The notes under the pieces are model-generated. The model did no database searches and was not told where the DNA came from. It saw only the letters and a program-made list of their open reading frames with translations. A stretch of 64,000 nucleotides of DNA from JADKFD01 sp050250665. Lineage in GTDB: Bacteria > Pseudomonadota > Gammaproteobacteria > Xanthomonadales > SZUA-5. Positions 42,752 through 51,301 of the stretch are shown in pieces. Both the position numbers and the translations under genes were made by a program. Position 1 is the first letter of the stretch, and each line of letters opens with the position of its first letter. The stretch is taken from contig JBFWOF010000016.1 in assembly GCA_050250665.1 (NCBI GenBank), forward strand, positions 1-64,000. Reading direction: 5' to 3'.

Positions 42752-43933
42752 TCAGTGCGCATGACCTTCTCCCAGTTGCGACTTCAGGAGCCGCGCTTTG
42801 AGCGCGTAAACGCCTTCGACTACTATCGAGTCGCCCACGGCAATACCCTCGAGAATCACTGTCTGGGCGCCTATCACCGCACCGGCGCGCACTGGTGTTG
42901 CGGCGAGCTTGCCATCAGCAGTTTGGCGGAAAACGACCGTTTCGCCTTCTAGTTGCACCAGGGCCGCGGTCGGAACCGAAAGCTGCGGCACGGGCGTGTC
43001 GGCACCATCGCCTGCATCCAGATAGACCTCGACATAATCACCCCCGTGAAGGCGGTCGTTGACGTTTTCGACCTCGATTCGCACCAGCGCGTTACGCGTG
43101 TCCTCTGCCGTGCGGTGGGCACGTTGAACGACTTTGCCGGGAAGACGCACATCGCCTAGGAGGATTTGCGCCGAACTGCCGACCGCGATGCGGTGGGCGT
43201 TCTCGGCCGGGAGCTTCGCATCAATCCACACAATTGATTCATCGACCAGGCGGAACAGCGGGCGTCCCGGCTCGATACGTTCGCCGACCAGGAAGGCGTC
43301 TTCGGTGATGCGCCCCGCATGCGGGGCGGTGAGCGTGAACTCGCCGTTGGCACGGCCAGCAGAAGTTCCAGCGATGCCATAGGCTCGGGCAGTCGCACGC
43401 GCCTGTTCCACCGCTACCTGTGCCTCGGTGTAGCGCCGACCGGACACAGCCTCGCGCCCGAGCGCCTGTACACGCTGCCAATCCTGCTCAGCGATACGCA
43501 GCGTCCCCTGGGCCTGCGCCACTTCGACACTGGAAAGGACCGCCAGTGGCGCTCCGGCGCTGACTTCATCACCGAGCCGTGCATGCCGAGAGATGACGAT
43601 CGCTGCAACGCGTGGGGTGATCAGGGTAGTGCCATAGGCGTTGTCGACCACTTCCCCGGGCGCACGTAGCTCCTCGCTCAGCGCGCTTGCATCCAATCTG
43701 GCAACGCGGATGCCCGCATCGGCCATTGCCGCGGCATCCATCTGAATCGGCTCGACGGCCGTTTCGTCGTCGTGCTCTTCGCCATGTTCGTCGTCGTCTC
43801 CATCTTGATGCGCGTCCCGCTTTTCCGCGTGGCCGCCATCAGGAGTCAGAACGGGAATGGCCTCATCGGCCTGAGAGCAGCCCGTCAGGGTCACAGCGCA
43901 TAACAGCAGCGCGACAAATATCGTGCGAATCAT
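42752..43933 (-). CDS. czcB: CzcB-type periplasmic adaptor
   Basis: The 393-residue protein has a lipoprotein signal (LLLCAVTLTGCSQ). A metal-binding stretch rich in His/Asp/Glu follows (DAHQDGDDDEHGEEHDDE). The adaptor core is present: VVDNAYGTTLITPRVAAI, RVQALGREAVSGRRYTE, and SIVWIDAKLPAENAH. The acidic/His stretch would bind Zn or Co before transfer to CzcA. The start overlaps czcC by 4 bp. Confidence 0.85.
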   Translation of the reverse strand: MIRTIFVALLLCAVTLTGCSQADEAIPVLTPDGGHAEKRDAHQDGDDDEHGEEHDDETAVEPIQMDAAAMADAGIRVARLDASALSEELRAPGEVVDNAYGTTLITPRVAAIVISRHARLGDEVSAGAPLAVLSSVEVAQAQGTLRIAEQDWQRVQALGREAVSGRRYTEAQVAVEQARATARAYGIAGTSAGRANGEFTLTAPHAGRITEDAFLVGERIEPGRPLFRLVDESIVWIDAKLPAENAHRIAVGSSAQILLGDVRLPGKVVQRAHRTAEDTRNALVRIEVENVNDRLHGGDYVEVYLDAGDGADTPVPQLSVPTAALVQLEGETVVFRQTADGKLAATPVRAGAVIGAQTVILEGIAVGDSIVVEGVYALKARLLKSQLGEGHAH

Positions 43934-45210
43934 GGGGTCACCTCCGAAACAATGGGATCGAATCCGACCCAGGCATCCAACCCACCAATGGCGGCAAGCG
44001 CCTCGACGCAGCTGGTCCAGAGACGGCCTTGCAGTTCTGTGCCGGCGAGCGCGGTATCCGATGTCTGTTTGAGTTGGATCAGATAGTCGGCAGTACTGAG
44101 TTCGCCGGCGCGCCAGAGGCGCTCCAATAGTCGAGCCCGGGCGGTCACGTCGGTTCCGCCACTCTGCGACCAGCGTGTCCAGGTTGCGTGCATCGTTGCG
44201 TACGTGCTCAAAGCCCGATCCGCTCGTGCGCTGAGTTCGACCAAGGTCAACCGGCGTTCCGCAGCGGCCGTATCGGCGTCAGCGCGCGTTGCGACGACTT
44301 CGGCGCGAAATCTGTTGCGAACCTGGATTGGCACACTCACGGTAAGTCCGAACACGTTGTCGCTGATTGGCCCGAAGTCGATACGTCCGACGCGGACGCC
44401 TATGGTCGGGTCAGGTCTCCGCTCTCGCTCGGCAACCGAGATGCGCTCCTCGGCGCTCCGTGTTTCGGCCGATGCAACAACGGCCGCCGGTAGCGTGGCC
44501 AACGACCATCCTTCGGCTCTGACCAACGGTGAGGGCGGGTCGGCACTCGGCGTCGACATCGCTACGCCGGGGACGCCTCCAACAACCCGGAAGGATTCGA
44601 GGGCCATCGCTGCAGCGGCCTCCAGAGCGGCCTGTTCAGCTTGGGCTTCGTCACGCGCGAGCAGCGACAGATCGCGTTCCAACGGGGAAACATCGCCAAC
44701 GCCCAGCTGTTTCTCGGCGAGATCGGCGAAGCGCTGAATCAGGTCGAGACGCTGCTGACCCTGAACCACCCTGCGACTCGTAGTCCAATACTCAGCCCAA
44801 GCCAGCAACCAGCGCTCTGCAAACTCACTTCGGCGCAGGTGCGCCCGTGCTTCGGCCAAGCTCAGTTCAGCAGCACCTGCAGCCGTCCTTGCATTGCGCT
44901 TACCGTAGATATCGAGGGTCAGCGACATCCCGGCCGTCGTGGTTCTATCGCCCTCGTCGGAATAAGCAAATTCGACTTCGGGGTTGTAAATCGGTTGGCT
45001 GGAGGCATTGGCGCGAGCGCGAGCCGCAGCCAAAGTAGCCTCGGTTGCTTCGGCAGCCGGATGCTGGCGCCAAGCCTCGCGCAGCGCGCTAGCAAGCGCC
45101 GAATCGGCGGTCGGAGATTGGGCAGTAGCAATTGGAGCGGCGGCAGTGAGAACCACAGCCAGCACTCCCGCGCGCGTCAACTGAACGCGCGCAAACCATT
45201 TGAACACCAT
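43930..45210 (-). CDS. czcC: CzcC-type outer membrane efflux protein
   Basis: The 426-residue TolC-family protein has a signal peptide (AGVLAVVLTAAAPIATAQS), then the CzcC-like helical duct with YNPEVEFAYSDEGDRTT, FAERWLLAWAEYWTTSR and RFRAEVVATRADADTA. It forms the outer membrane channel of CzcCBA. It is preceded by the CzcI-like gene and overlaps czcB by 4 bp. Confidence 0.8.
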   Translation of the reverse strand: MVFKWFARVQLTRAGVLAVVLTAAAPIATAQSPTADSALASALREAWRQHPAAEATEATLAAARARANASSQPIYNPEVEFAYSDEGDRTTTAGMSLTLDIYGKRNARTAAGAAELSLAEARAHLRRSEFAERWLLAWAEYWTTSRRVVQGQQRLDLIQRFADLAEKQLGVGDVSPLERDLSLLARDEAQAEQAALEAAAAMALESFRVVGGVPGVAMSTPSADPPSPLVRAEGWSLATLPAAVVASAETRSAEERISVAERERRPDPTIGVRVGRIDFGPISDNVFGLTVSVPIQVRNRFRAEVVATRADADTAAAERRLTLVELSARADRALSTYATMHATWTRWSQSGGTDVTARARLLERLWRAGELSTADYLIQLKQTSDTALAGTELQGRLWTSCVEALAAIGGLDAWVGFDPIVSEVTP

Positions 45211-45277
45211 GAGGGGATCCTCTGAACGGTACTAAACCTGACGACGCGCACTGCGCGCCATGCGAACCAGGGTCAGA

Positions 45278-45643
45278 TCAGACGATCGGGGGGCGCAACA
45301 TCAACTTGGGCGGGGCGTTGGCGCGTGCAAGCGGCGGCAAATCGGTAAGGGCAACCGCCAACGATATGACTGGTTGTTCGCCGCTTACAGGAATCGTTGC
45401 CGCCAGGTGGCATCCGCTGTGCAGACAATCTCCGCAGGGATTTTGGCTATCGCCGTCGTCGGCGTGTGTGGCATCAGAGAACAAGGCATGTTCAGCCACA
45501 TGCGCGATTTCGGCAATGTCGCTGGGGGCACATGCCACCACCATACCCACGCGCAACAAGATGATTGCCAGTGCGAAAAAGGCCAGCCGCGCTGATCGGC
45601 GCAGGGCTTCGAGGCGAAATGCAGGTTGGTGGCGGCGAGACAT
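45278..45643 (-). CDS. CzcI-like small exported protein
   Basis: This 121-residue protein has a basic N-terminus and a hydrophobic signal (ARLAFFALAIILLRVGMVVA), then ACAPSDIAEIAHVAEHAL and a Cys/His cluster NPCGDCLHSGCHLA. Proteins of this size and layout precede czcCBA in several beta- and gammaproteobacteria (CzcI role, modulating expression). It is the first gene of the leftward czc operon. No MerR or two-component regulator is nearby, so control of czc is unclear. Confidence 0.65.
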   Translation of the reverse strand: MSRRHQPAFRLEALRRSARLAFFALAIILLRVGMVVACAPSDIAEIAHVAEHALFSDATHADDGDSQNPCGDCLHSGCHLAATIPVSGEQPVISLAVALTDLPPLARANAPPKLMLRPPIV

Positions 45644-45882
45644 GGAGCGCAGGCTAGCAGCGCGACGCGCTGATACACAATTTCAATCCAGTGTTTTCGT
45701 CCGGCAGGGCGTTCCGATCAGATTTGGTCACGCTGGTCATCAGCGGTACCTGGATTGGAAATGGGCCGCACCAGCTATCCGCCTGACCTGGCGGCCAGCG
45801 GGCGCGTGAATGCCGAAGAGGCGAAGGTCCCACCGCGCCGTCCATTCGAGCGGCAGGCCGAGAAGATACCTGCGAACCCGTT

Positions 45883-47202
45883 TCAATCTTGCTCGCCATT
45901 GGCTCGAAGTCCGCGCAGGTAGAAGTGCTCGAAGGCTACAACGACGATGATCGCCAGCAGGCTGACAACGATGATCAGCGGATCGGAGGAGCCCTTGACG
46001 ATCAAGAATGCCCCCAGGGCCACGATGTCGAGGACGATCGCGGTGGCGAGAACCACACGGTTCGCGCCGACGTCGTGGTGCAGGTGTCGCAAGACACCCC
46101 AGTGAATGGTGATATCCATCAGCAGGTAGAAGATCGCGCCCATTGAAGCGATACGGGACAGATCGAACACGGCTGCGAGGACGGCAGCGATGACCACGGT
46201 GTAGACCAAGGTGTGTTTCTGAATGTCGCCCGGCATCCCAAAATGGCGGTGCGGGATCAGCTTCATCTCGGTGAGCATTGCCAGCATGCGCGAGACCGCA
46301 AAGATGCTCGCCAGCAAGCCGGAGGCTGTCGCGGTCATGGCGATGGCCACGGTGAACCATATCCCGTATCCACCCATCGCTGGCCTGGCCGCCTCGGCGA
46401 GCGAATAGTCTTTGGCGACGATGATCTCATTGAGCGTCAGGCTCGACGCCACCGCGAAGCAAACGGCAAGGTACACGACTAGACAGATCGCCAGGGAGAT
46501 GAGGATGGCGCGGCCGACGTTTTTCTTGGGCTCCGTGACCTCGTCGCCCGTATTGGTGATCGTGGTGAAGCCCTTGAAGGCGAGGATCGCCAGGGCGACA
46601 CCACCGAGGAAGGTCCCAAGCGTTGGGTCGCCGCTAGGGGGAATGATTCTGGTCTGTAGGCTGATCCCAGAGGCGGCCAGGGCAATCGCCGCGAACACCA
46701 GGAGCCCGCCGATCTTGACGACTGCGCTGACGTTCGCCACCGTCCCGATGGCCTTGTTGCCGGCAAGATTCACCAGAAACGCCGCGACAATGAGACCGAC
46801 CGCGAGTACCGGGACCCAGATCCCGGCCTGGTCAGATTGGAAAAGCTGCAGAGTGTAGGTGCCGAAGGTGCGCGCCACCAAGCTCTCACTGATGATCATC
46901 GACAGCGTCATGAGCAGTGCGGCGGCTCCCGTCACCGTGGTCTCGCCATACGCTTTCTTGAGGATCATGGCGATGCCGCCAGCGGATGGGTAGGCGCTGG
47001 CGACCTTGATGTAGCTGTATGCGCTGAAGCCGCTGATGACCGCCGCGATGATAAATGTGATCGGGAAGAGTCCTCCTGCGAGCTCGGCGACCTGCCCGGT
47101 GAGTGCGAAGATGCCGGCACCAATCATCACGCCGGTGCCCATCGCAATCGTCCCTAGCAGGCTGAGGCTGCCCTTGCGGTACTCAGCTGAGCGCTTGTTC
47201 AT
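45883..47202 (-). CDS. APC-superfamily amino acid/polyamine permease
   Basis: The 439-residue permease has 12 predicted helices, with the APC start motif GTIAMGTGVMIGAGIFALTG (unwound TM1), SAYPSAGGIAMILKKAYG (TM2-3) and ILAFKGFTTITNTGDEV (TM6). The substrate is not evident; the group includes amino acid and polyamine antiporters. It is the last gene of the long leftward block, 3 bp after the ABC1-kinase fusion gene, so it is probably in that operon. Confidence 0.8.
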   Translation of the reverse strand: MNKRSAEYRKGSLSLLGTIAMGTGVMIGAGIFALTGQVAELAGGLFPITFIIAAVISGFSAYSYIKVASAYPSAGGIAMILKKAYGETTVTGAAALLMTLSMIISESLVARTFGTYTLQLFQSDQAGIWVPVLAVGLIVAAFLVNLAGNKAIGTVANVSAVVKIGGLLVFAAIALAASGISLQTRIIPPSGDPTLGTFLGGVALAILAFKGFTTITNTGDEVTEPKKNVGRAILISLAICLVVYLAVCFAVASSLTLNEIIVAKDYSLAEAARPAMGGYGIWFTVAIAMTATASGLLASIFAVSRMLAMLTEMKLIPHRHFGMPGDIQKHTLVYTVVIAAVLAAVFDLSRIASMGAIFYLLMDITIHWGVLRHLHHDVGANRVVLATAIVLDIVALGAFLIVKGSSDPLIIVVSLLAIIVVVAFEHFYLRGLRANGEQD

Positions 47203-47205
47203 CCG

Positions 47206-49497
47206 TCAGTCTCCATCCACATTGGGGTTGCCTGAGGAAACATTCGGGTCGCCAGTGGATGGGCTGTGGGCAGCACGTCCGGTGTCGGCACCGTCTGCGC
47301 GCTCATGGAATCCGCACCCATCGTCATCCTCCGATGTGGCGCGGTCGCATGGTTTCGAATCTGGCGTTCCCGGTGCGGGTGAGCTTGGTGGCTCAATCGG
47401 ATACCAACGAAAGTCGCAGCGCTCGGCGCCCGAAGCAATCGTGCCGGTTCGGATCAGCTTCCCGCCCCATGTCTGCGCCAGCGGAAAATCGAGCCGACAA
47501 AAGGTCTGAATGCAAAGTTCCGATGAGCCCTGACTGGCGAAAAACTCGGCAACTGGACACTTCGCGCAATCGAAAGCGACGGCACCGTCCGAACTCGGGA
47601 CGTCGCGCCACTCGTAGCTCGGCGAACCGAAGGGGAAGCTGCGGAATAGATCTGTCGCCAGCTTCAAGCGTTTGCGCGGATCCCGCGTGAACGCGCTGGC
47701 GATGAGCAACGGCGGCTCGGCCATTTGTCGGTAAACACGCCATCCGATGTCGTAGATCAGCTGGTGGGATTCTGCGGAGGCGACACCATGTCGGAGCAGC
47801 GTTTCATGCATCGCCAGAATCAAGGCGGCCGCGTGGGTGCTGAACACGGCGCCCAGCGTTGGCTGGATCTCCACCGAGGGCTCAAGTTGGTAGTAGCGAG
47901 CCCAGGTTTGCTTCATGAGATCGCTGACTGACCCGGCGAGCGGCGCCGTTTTCAACGCTTCCTCGGCGTGTCGTTCAACAATCGCTTGCCAAAATGCGCC
48001 CCCTTCCAGCGCGCGCCGAAACACGCTCTCGAGACGATCGCGGAGCTCGCCGAAAACCTCGACGGGCGCCTCCCAGTCCCAATTCTCGTCAAGCGACTCC
48101 GATGGCAGCATCTCTCCGAGCAGCAAAAACTCGGGCGCCAGTTGAGAAACCCGCCGCATGAGCAGGTCTAGCGACCCGGCACGCGCGGCATATTCGCGCG
48201 CGATGAAGGGTCTGGAAAGCTGTTCGAATCGCGCATCAGGAGCCAGCACGAAGATGAGAGTCTCCGCCGTCGTGAGCGCCTTGGCATGCAGCATCAGTTC
48301 GCTGGGAAAGACGAATCCATGTTCGTAGCCCGCCATCATCATCTCGAGATAGACCTTCGCGAAACTCATCTCGCTCAGACGGGAGCTATAGAACTTCTCG
48401 GCGAGGATCAGGAAGCGCTCAAAGAACGCCTCCTCGTTGGCGCCCAGCAACATCCGCGTCTGCGCCTTGAAATGGTGAAAAGCGCGTCGGGTCTGTCGCT
48501 GGACCACTGCGAACCAGTAGAGAATGAACCGATCCCGTTGCCGCGGCGTCAACTCCCCAACCATGCCGAAATCGATCAGGGTGACGGTCCCATCACGGTG
48601 AAAGACGATATTCCCTGGATGAAGGTCGGCATGAAACAGCCCATCGGAGACGAACATCTGCAGCAGAACGTCGACGAGCAGCACGACCAGTCGCTGTTTT
48701 GCCTCCGCATCAAGCGACTTGGCGGCCTCCTGGAGGCGCATCCCCTCAACCCACGTCATGGTCAACAGACCTGGGCGCGTATGGCTCCAACAAACCGTGG
48801 GAAACCTGATTTCGAAGCGCCCCGGGAAATTGGCGCGGAAACGGTCGATGACCCGCCCCTCCTGGGAAAAGTCCAGCTCCAGCAGCGTGTAGCGCCTGAA
48901 CTCCGCGATGAACTCGCGTAGATTCGTCCGCTGCTTGCGTTGCGGAAACAAGCGATACAGCCAGCCCATTCCAAACTCGATAGCATCCAGGTCGCGGACA
49001 ACCAGCCGTTCGAGATCGGGTCGCTGGACCTTGACTGCCACCACGGTGTCGTCCGGCAGCGTTGCGCGATGTACTTGGGCGAGCGATGCGGCGGCAACGG
49101 GTTTCCGCTCGAAGGCAGCGAATAGCGCTTCGACAGGCTGGCCAAGTTGGCTCTCGATCATGCTGCGGATCGCCTGGAGCGGCACCTCCGGCGCATTCTC
49201 CTGCAGGCGCGAAAGCGCTTCGATATACGCCTGCGGCATCACGTCCGGACGTGTGCTGAGAATCTGGCCCAGCTTGACGAAAACCGGGCCAAGCGCCACC
49301 AAGCGCGTCGCGAACCGGGTTGGGGCGCCGTCACTTGCCTTGCCGCTAAGCGATCGGCGCAGAGCGCGGTATTCCGGCAGCAACACGCGCCAGACGGCGA
49401 TCAGACGCAGCAGATTTCGCACCCAACTTGCCTTGACGGGTCGCTGGTTCTCTGCCGAGCCTTGGTCAGCCGCTCTGCGGTTTATCACTTGCCACAT
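47206..49497 (-). CDS. ABC1/UbiB-family kinase fused to ATC-hydrolase-like domain
   Basis: This 763-residue protein has the ABC1/ADCK fold: the inhibitory KxGQ motif (PVFVKLGQILSTRPD), AAASLAQVHRATL, VAVKVQRPD (catalytic Lys), LDFSQEGRVIDRF, GLFHADLHPGNIVF and LIDFGMVGEL. From about residue 620 a second domain holds FDCAKCPVAEFFASQG, ELCIQTFCRLDFPLAQTWGG and ERCDFRWYP, the Cys/Asp pattern of the L-2-amino-thiazoline-4-carboxylate hydrolase family (PF14196 type). The tail is acidic and disordered. ABC1 kinases support quinone lipid metabolism; the fused domain's role is unknown. ATG 49497 is used. Confidence 0.8.
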   Translation of the reverse strand: MWQVINRRAADQGSAENQRPVKASWVRNLLRLIAVWRVLLPEYRALRRSLSGKASDGAPTRFATRLVALGPVFVKLGQILSTRPDVMPQAYIEALSRLQENAPEVPLQAIRSMIESQLGQPVEALFAAFERKPVAAASLAQVHRATLPDDTVVAVKVQRPDLERLVVRDLDAIEFGMGWLYRLFPQRKQRTNLREFIAEFRRYTLLELDFSQEGRVIDRFRANFPGRFEIRFPTVCWSHTRPGLLTMTWVEGMRLQEAAKSLDAEAKQRLVVLLVDVLLQMFVSDGLFHADLHPGNIVFHRDGTVTLIDFGMVGELTPRQRDRFILYWFAVVQRQTRRAFHHFKAQTRMLLGANEEAFFERFLILAEKFYSSRLSEMSFAKVYLEMMMAGYEHGFVFPSELMLHAKALTTAETLIFVLAPDARFEQLSRPFIAREYAARAGSLDLLMRRVSQLAPEFLLLGEMLPSESLDENWDWEAPVEVFGELRDRLESVFRRALEGGAFWQAIVERHAEEALKTAPLAGSVSDLMKQTWARYYQLEPSVEIQPTLGAVFSTHAAALILAMHETLLRHGVASAESHQLIYDIGWRVYRQMAEPPLLIASAFTRDPRKRLKLATDLFRSFPFGSPSYEWRDVPSSDGAVAFDCAKCPVAEFFASQGSSELCIQTFCRLDFPLAQTWGGKLIRTGTIASGAERCDFRWYPIEPPSSPAPGTPDSKPCDRATSEDDDGCGFHERADGADTGRAAHSPSTGDPNVSSGNPNVDGD

Positions 49498-49612
49498 CCG
49501 GTGCGCCTGCCTGCTCTTCACGCGCACGTTTGCGCCGGAGATTCCAGCCGACCAGGGCAAATACGAGTAGCAGGATGAAGCCGCTGGCGATGGTGATGGC
49601 TTGACCGTTCAT
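49466..49612 (-). CDS. 48-residue single-helix membrane protein
   Basis: The frame is MNGQAITIASGFILLLVFAL then VGWNLRRKRAREEQAG and ASDKPQSG: one membrane helix, a basic cytosolic border and a polar tail. It starts 2 bp before the end of the methyltransferase gene region and its end overlaps the ABC1-fusion start by 32 bp. The coupling and clean topology favour a real small protein, perhaps an accessory subunit of either neighbour. Confidence 0.6.
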   Translation of the reverse strand: MNGQAITIASGFILLLVFALVGWNLRRKRAREEQAGAPDVASDKPQSG

Positions 49613-49613
49613 C

Positions 49614-50234
49614 TCACGCCTCCTTGAGGTGGCCGCTGCCGTAGCGGGGGATAAACATCGGAACGCGACGCTGGTACTCGCGGTATTCGTCGCCGAATTT
49701 CTCGAGCATTTGCGCCTCTTCTTTTCGGGCGAGCAGCGTGTAAGCGAGGACGATGATCGGGAACGCGGCGACGGAGACGATGGTCGGCCAGTGCACGACG
49801 CCTTCTCCGAAGACGATGAGGAACAAGCCCGTGTACTGTGGATGGCGCACACGTGCATAAACGCCGTCGGTCATGAGCGTTTCCTCGCGCCGCGCTTGGT
49901 GAATCCGCCGCCAGCCATCTGCGACCAGGGTGGCGCCGCTGAAAACAATCGCGTAGCCCAGCACCATGGCCACGATGTGGGCGAGCTCGTTGCCAAAGAG
50001 CTGTGCCCAGAGGTTGCCGCCGTCCCCCCACCTGAGATCAAGCCCGAAGTACCGCGCCAGGAAGTAGATGGTCAGCGGGAACCCGTACATCTCAGCATAG
50101 AAAGCGATGATGAAGGCCTGGACGACGCCGGCACGCGTCCACTCCTTCCAGTTCTGAGGCGCCAGATAGCGATACAAAAGCCAAGAGACAATGACAATGA
50201 CGATGACCGCAAGGCCCCACATTCCAACGTGCAT
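49614..50234 (-). CDS. Isoprenylcysteine methyltransferase-family membrane protein
   Basis: The 206-residue protein has five helices and the ICMT/PEMT-type SAM site: YARVRHPQYTGLFLIVFGE, then ARKEEAQMLEKFGDEYREYQ and RVPMFIPRY at the C-terminus. Bacterial relatives methylate lipids or small molecules; the substrate is unknown. It starts in a TGATG overlap with the small frame in the repeat at 50234-50335. A second member of this family lies at the right edge of the window. Confidence 0.8.
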   Translation of the reverse strand: MHVGMWGLAVIVIVIVSWLLYRYLAPQNWKEWTRAGVVQAFIIAFYAEMYGFPLTIYFLARYFGLDLRWGDGGNLWAQLFGNELAHIVAMVLGYAIVFSGATLVADGWRRIHQARREETLMTDGVYARVRHPQYTGLFLIVFGEGVVHWPTIVSVAAFPIIVLAYTLLARKEEAQMLEKFGDEYREYQRRVPMFIPRYGSGHLKEA

Positions 50235-50335
50235 CAGAGCGTCTCCTTTATTGCGCTATCCAAGCTCGGCGCAAACGTCGCGGGCGTCGCTGACGCCGCC
50301 GAGCAGATCGATGGCGCGGTGCGCAATGGGTTCAT
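50234..50335 (-). CDS. Possible 33-residue leader peptide within repeat copy A
   Basis: The frame starts MNPLRTAPSICSAAS after a perfect GGAGGATCAGAC ribosome-binding stretch and ends TGATG with the methyltransferase start. Another frame (ASDAHPEDQT) ends in an ATGA overlap with its ATG. The first 11 residues recur in copy B at 52704. It may be a translated leader or simply part of the repeat. Confidence 0.35.
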   Translation of the reverse strand: MNPLRTAPSICSAASATPATFAPSLDSAIKETL

Positions 50336-50367
50336 GTCTGATCCTCCGGATGTGCATCGCTGGCCGC
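50290..50367. repeat. 78-bp direct repeat, copy A
   Basis: It matches 52659-52736 in 72 of 78 positions, in the same orientation, with an uninterrupted 36-bp identical core. The two copies flank the cytochrome/porin genes. In both, the minus strand carries a strong Shine-Dalgarno site plus an ATG. Confidence 0.85.
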
Positions 50368-50670
50368 GTGGGATGCGCCGATGACACGTTCCAATACGGT
50401 ATCGAGAGCATGAATGCCCGTCTGTTTGTTAGCGCATGAACTTCCTTTCTTCATTTCTGATGTTTCGATTCCTCGGAGTCCTGGACGCGCTGCATGCAGG
50501 GATGGCTTCGACTGCGGCGACGGCAGCCGCCAGTTGCAGGCGCATCGACGACGCCACATGAACCGGAACGGTGGCAAATCGCTGCCGGACTTCGAATAGG
50601 GACCTGATTTCACCAATTCACTCCTCCTAAGGCCACCGCTGTGATCAGCGGTGGCCGCCAAATCCCGGGT
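50368..50670. other. 303-bp gap after the cytochrome c gene
   Basis: There is no recognisable gene. A 41-codon minus-strand frame beginning MKKGSSCANKQTG ends in repeat copy A and could be a small peptide. No terminator with a T run was identified. Confidence 0.4.
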
Positions 50671-51000
50671 CTATTTCGCTTTCGCCGTCAATTGACGCAA
50701 GTACTCAATGACCATCTTGGCATCGTCCTCGGTCAGACTCGGATTAGCGCCTTTGGGCGGCATCGCCATTGGTGAGCCTTTGGACTGGAAACCGTTCATG
50801 ATATTGGCAATGAGTATCGAGTCGTCTTTGTCGAGCCGGCCGGCTTCACCAAGATTGGGCACACCCGGAATTGCACCTTCGGCCTTCGGCCCGTGGCAAG
50901 CGATACAGGTGGTCTGGTATAGCGCTTGGCCATCTGCGGCTTGCCCCGCGCCAGCATGGAGCGCAAGAACCACGGCGATGACGAAAATTCTCAGCGACAT
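50671..51000 (-). CDS. Small soluble cytochrome c
   Basis: The 109-residue protein has a signal peptide (RIFVIAVVLALHAGAGQAAD) and one haem motif, TCIACHGPKAEG, with GVPNLGEAGRL and an axial-Met region SPMAMPPKGANPSLTEDD. This is a cytochrome c5/c-552-like periplasmic electron carrier. The ATG at 51000 follows an AGGGGAG box and is preferred to an upstream TTG. It is 2 bp after the other cytochrome gene. Confidence 0.85.
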   Translation of the reverse strand: MSLRIFVIAVVLALHAGAGQAADGQALYQTTCIACHGPKAEGAIPGVPNLGEAGRLDKDDSILIANIMNGFQSKGSPMAMPPKGANPSLTEDDAKMVIEYLRQLTAKAK

Positions 51001-51002
51001 GG

Positions 51003-51290
51003 TCAATTACTCCCCTGCAAAAATAAGGTAATGTCACGAGTTACACTGCCATCTAAACCGGCACGCAGCCGCATGTGTGTGGTGCTGATGCGCCATTGTG
51101 CGTCGTTTAGTGATTTTGGGTCGCGCATATTGTGGCAGCGGGCACAGTTGTCTGCCCAGGCTTTGGCACCGCGGACATACGCTGCCATGTCGACCGCTGG
51201 CGGCGTAGACTCCGCCGTTGATGGCTCCGCCCCAACGGCCAGTTCAGGCAAAGCAAGAGATGCGAGTATCAATAGTGGAATAATGTGCAT
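51003..51290 (-). CDS. Small cytochrome c-like protein
   Basis: This 95-residue protein has a signal peptide (PLLILASLALPELAVGAEP) and a haem site NCARCHNMRDP, with HMRLRAGLDG as a possible axial Met region. It is shorter than a normal class I cytochrome and related to the c-type subunits found beside porin-like genes. It is between the porin and the second cytochrome and was probably produced with it. Confidence 0.75.
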   Translation of the reverse strand: MHIIPLLILASLALPELAVGAEPSTAESTPPAVDMAAYVRGAKAWADNCARCHNMRDPKSLNDAQWRISTTHMRLRAGLDGSVTRDITLFLQGSN

Positions 51291-51301
51291 GGCATATTTC
51301 C

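Noticed and set aside
49629..50384. 251-codon plus-strand frame opposite the ICMT-like gene
   Set aside because: It is antisense to a clear membrane methyltransferase and lacks any family features.
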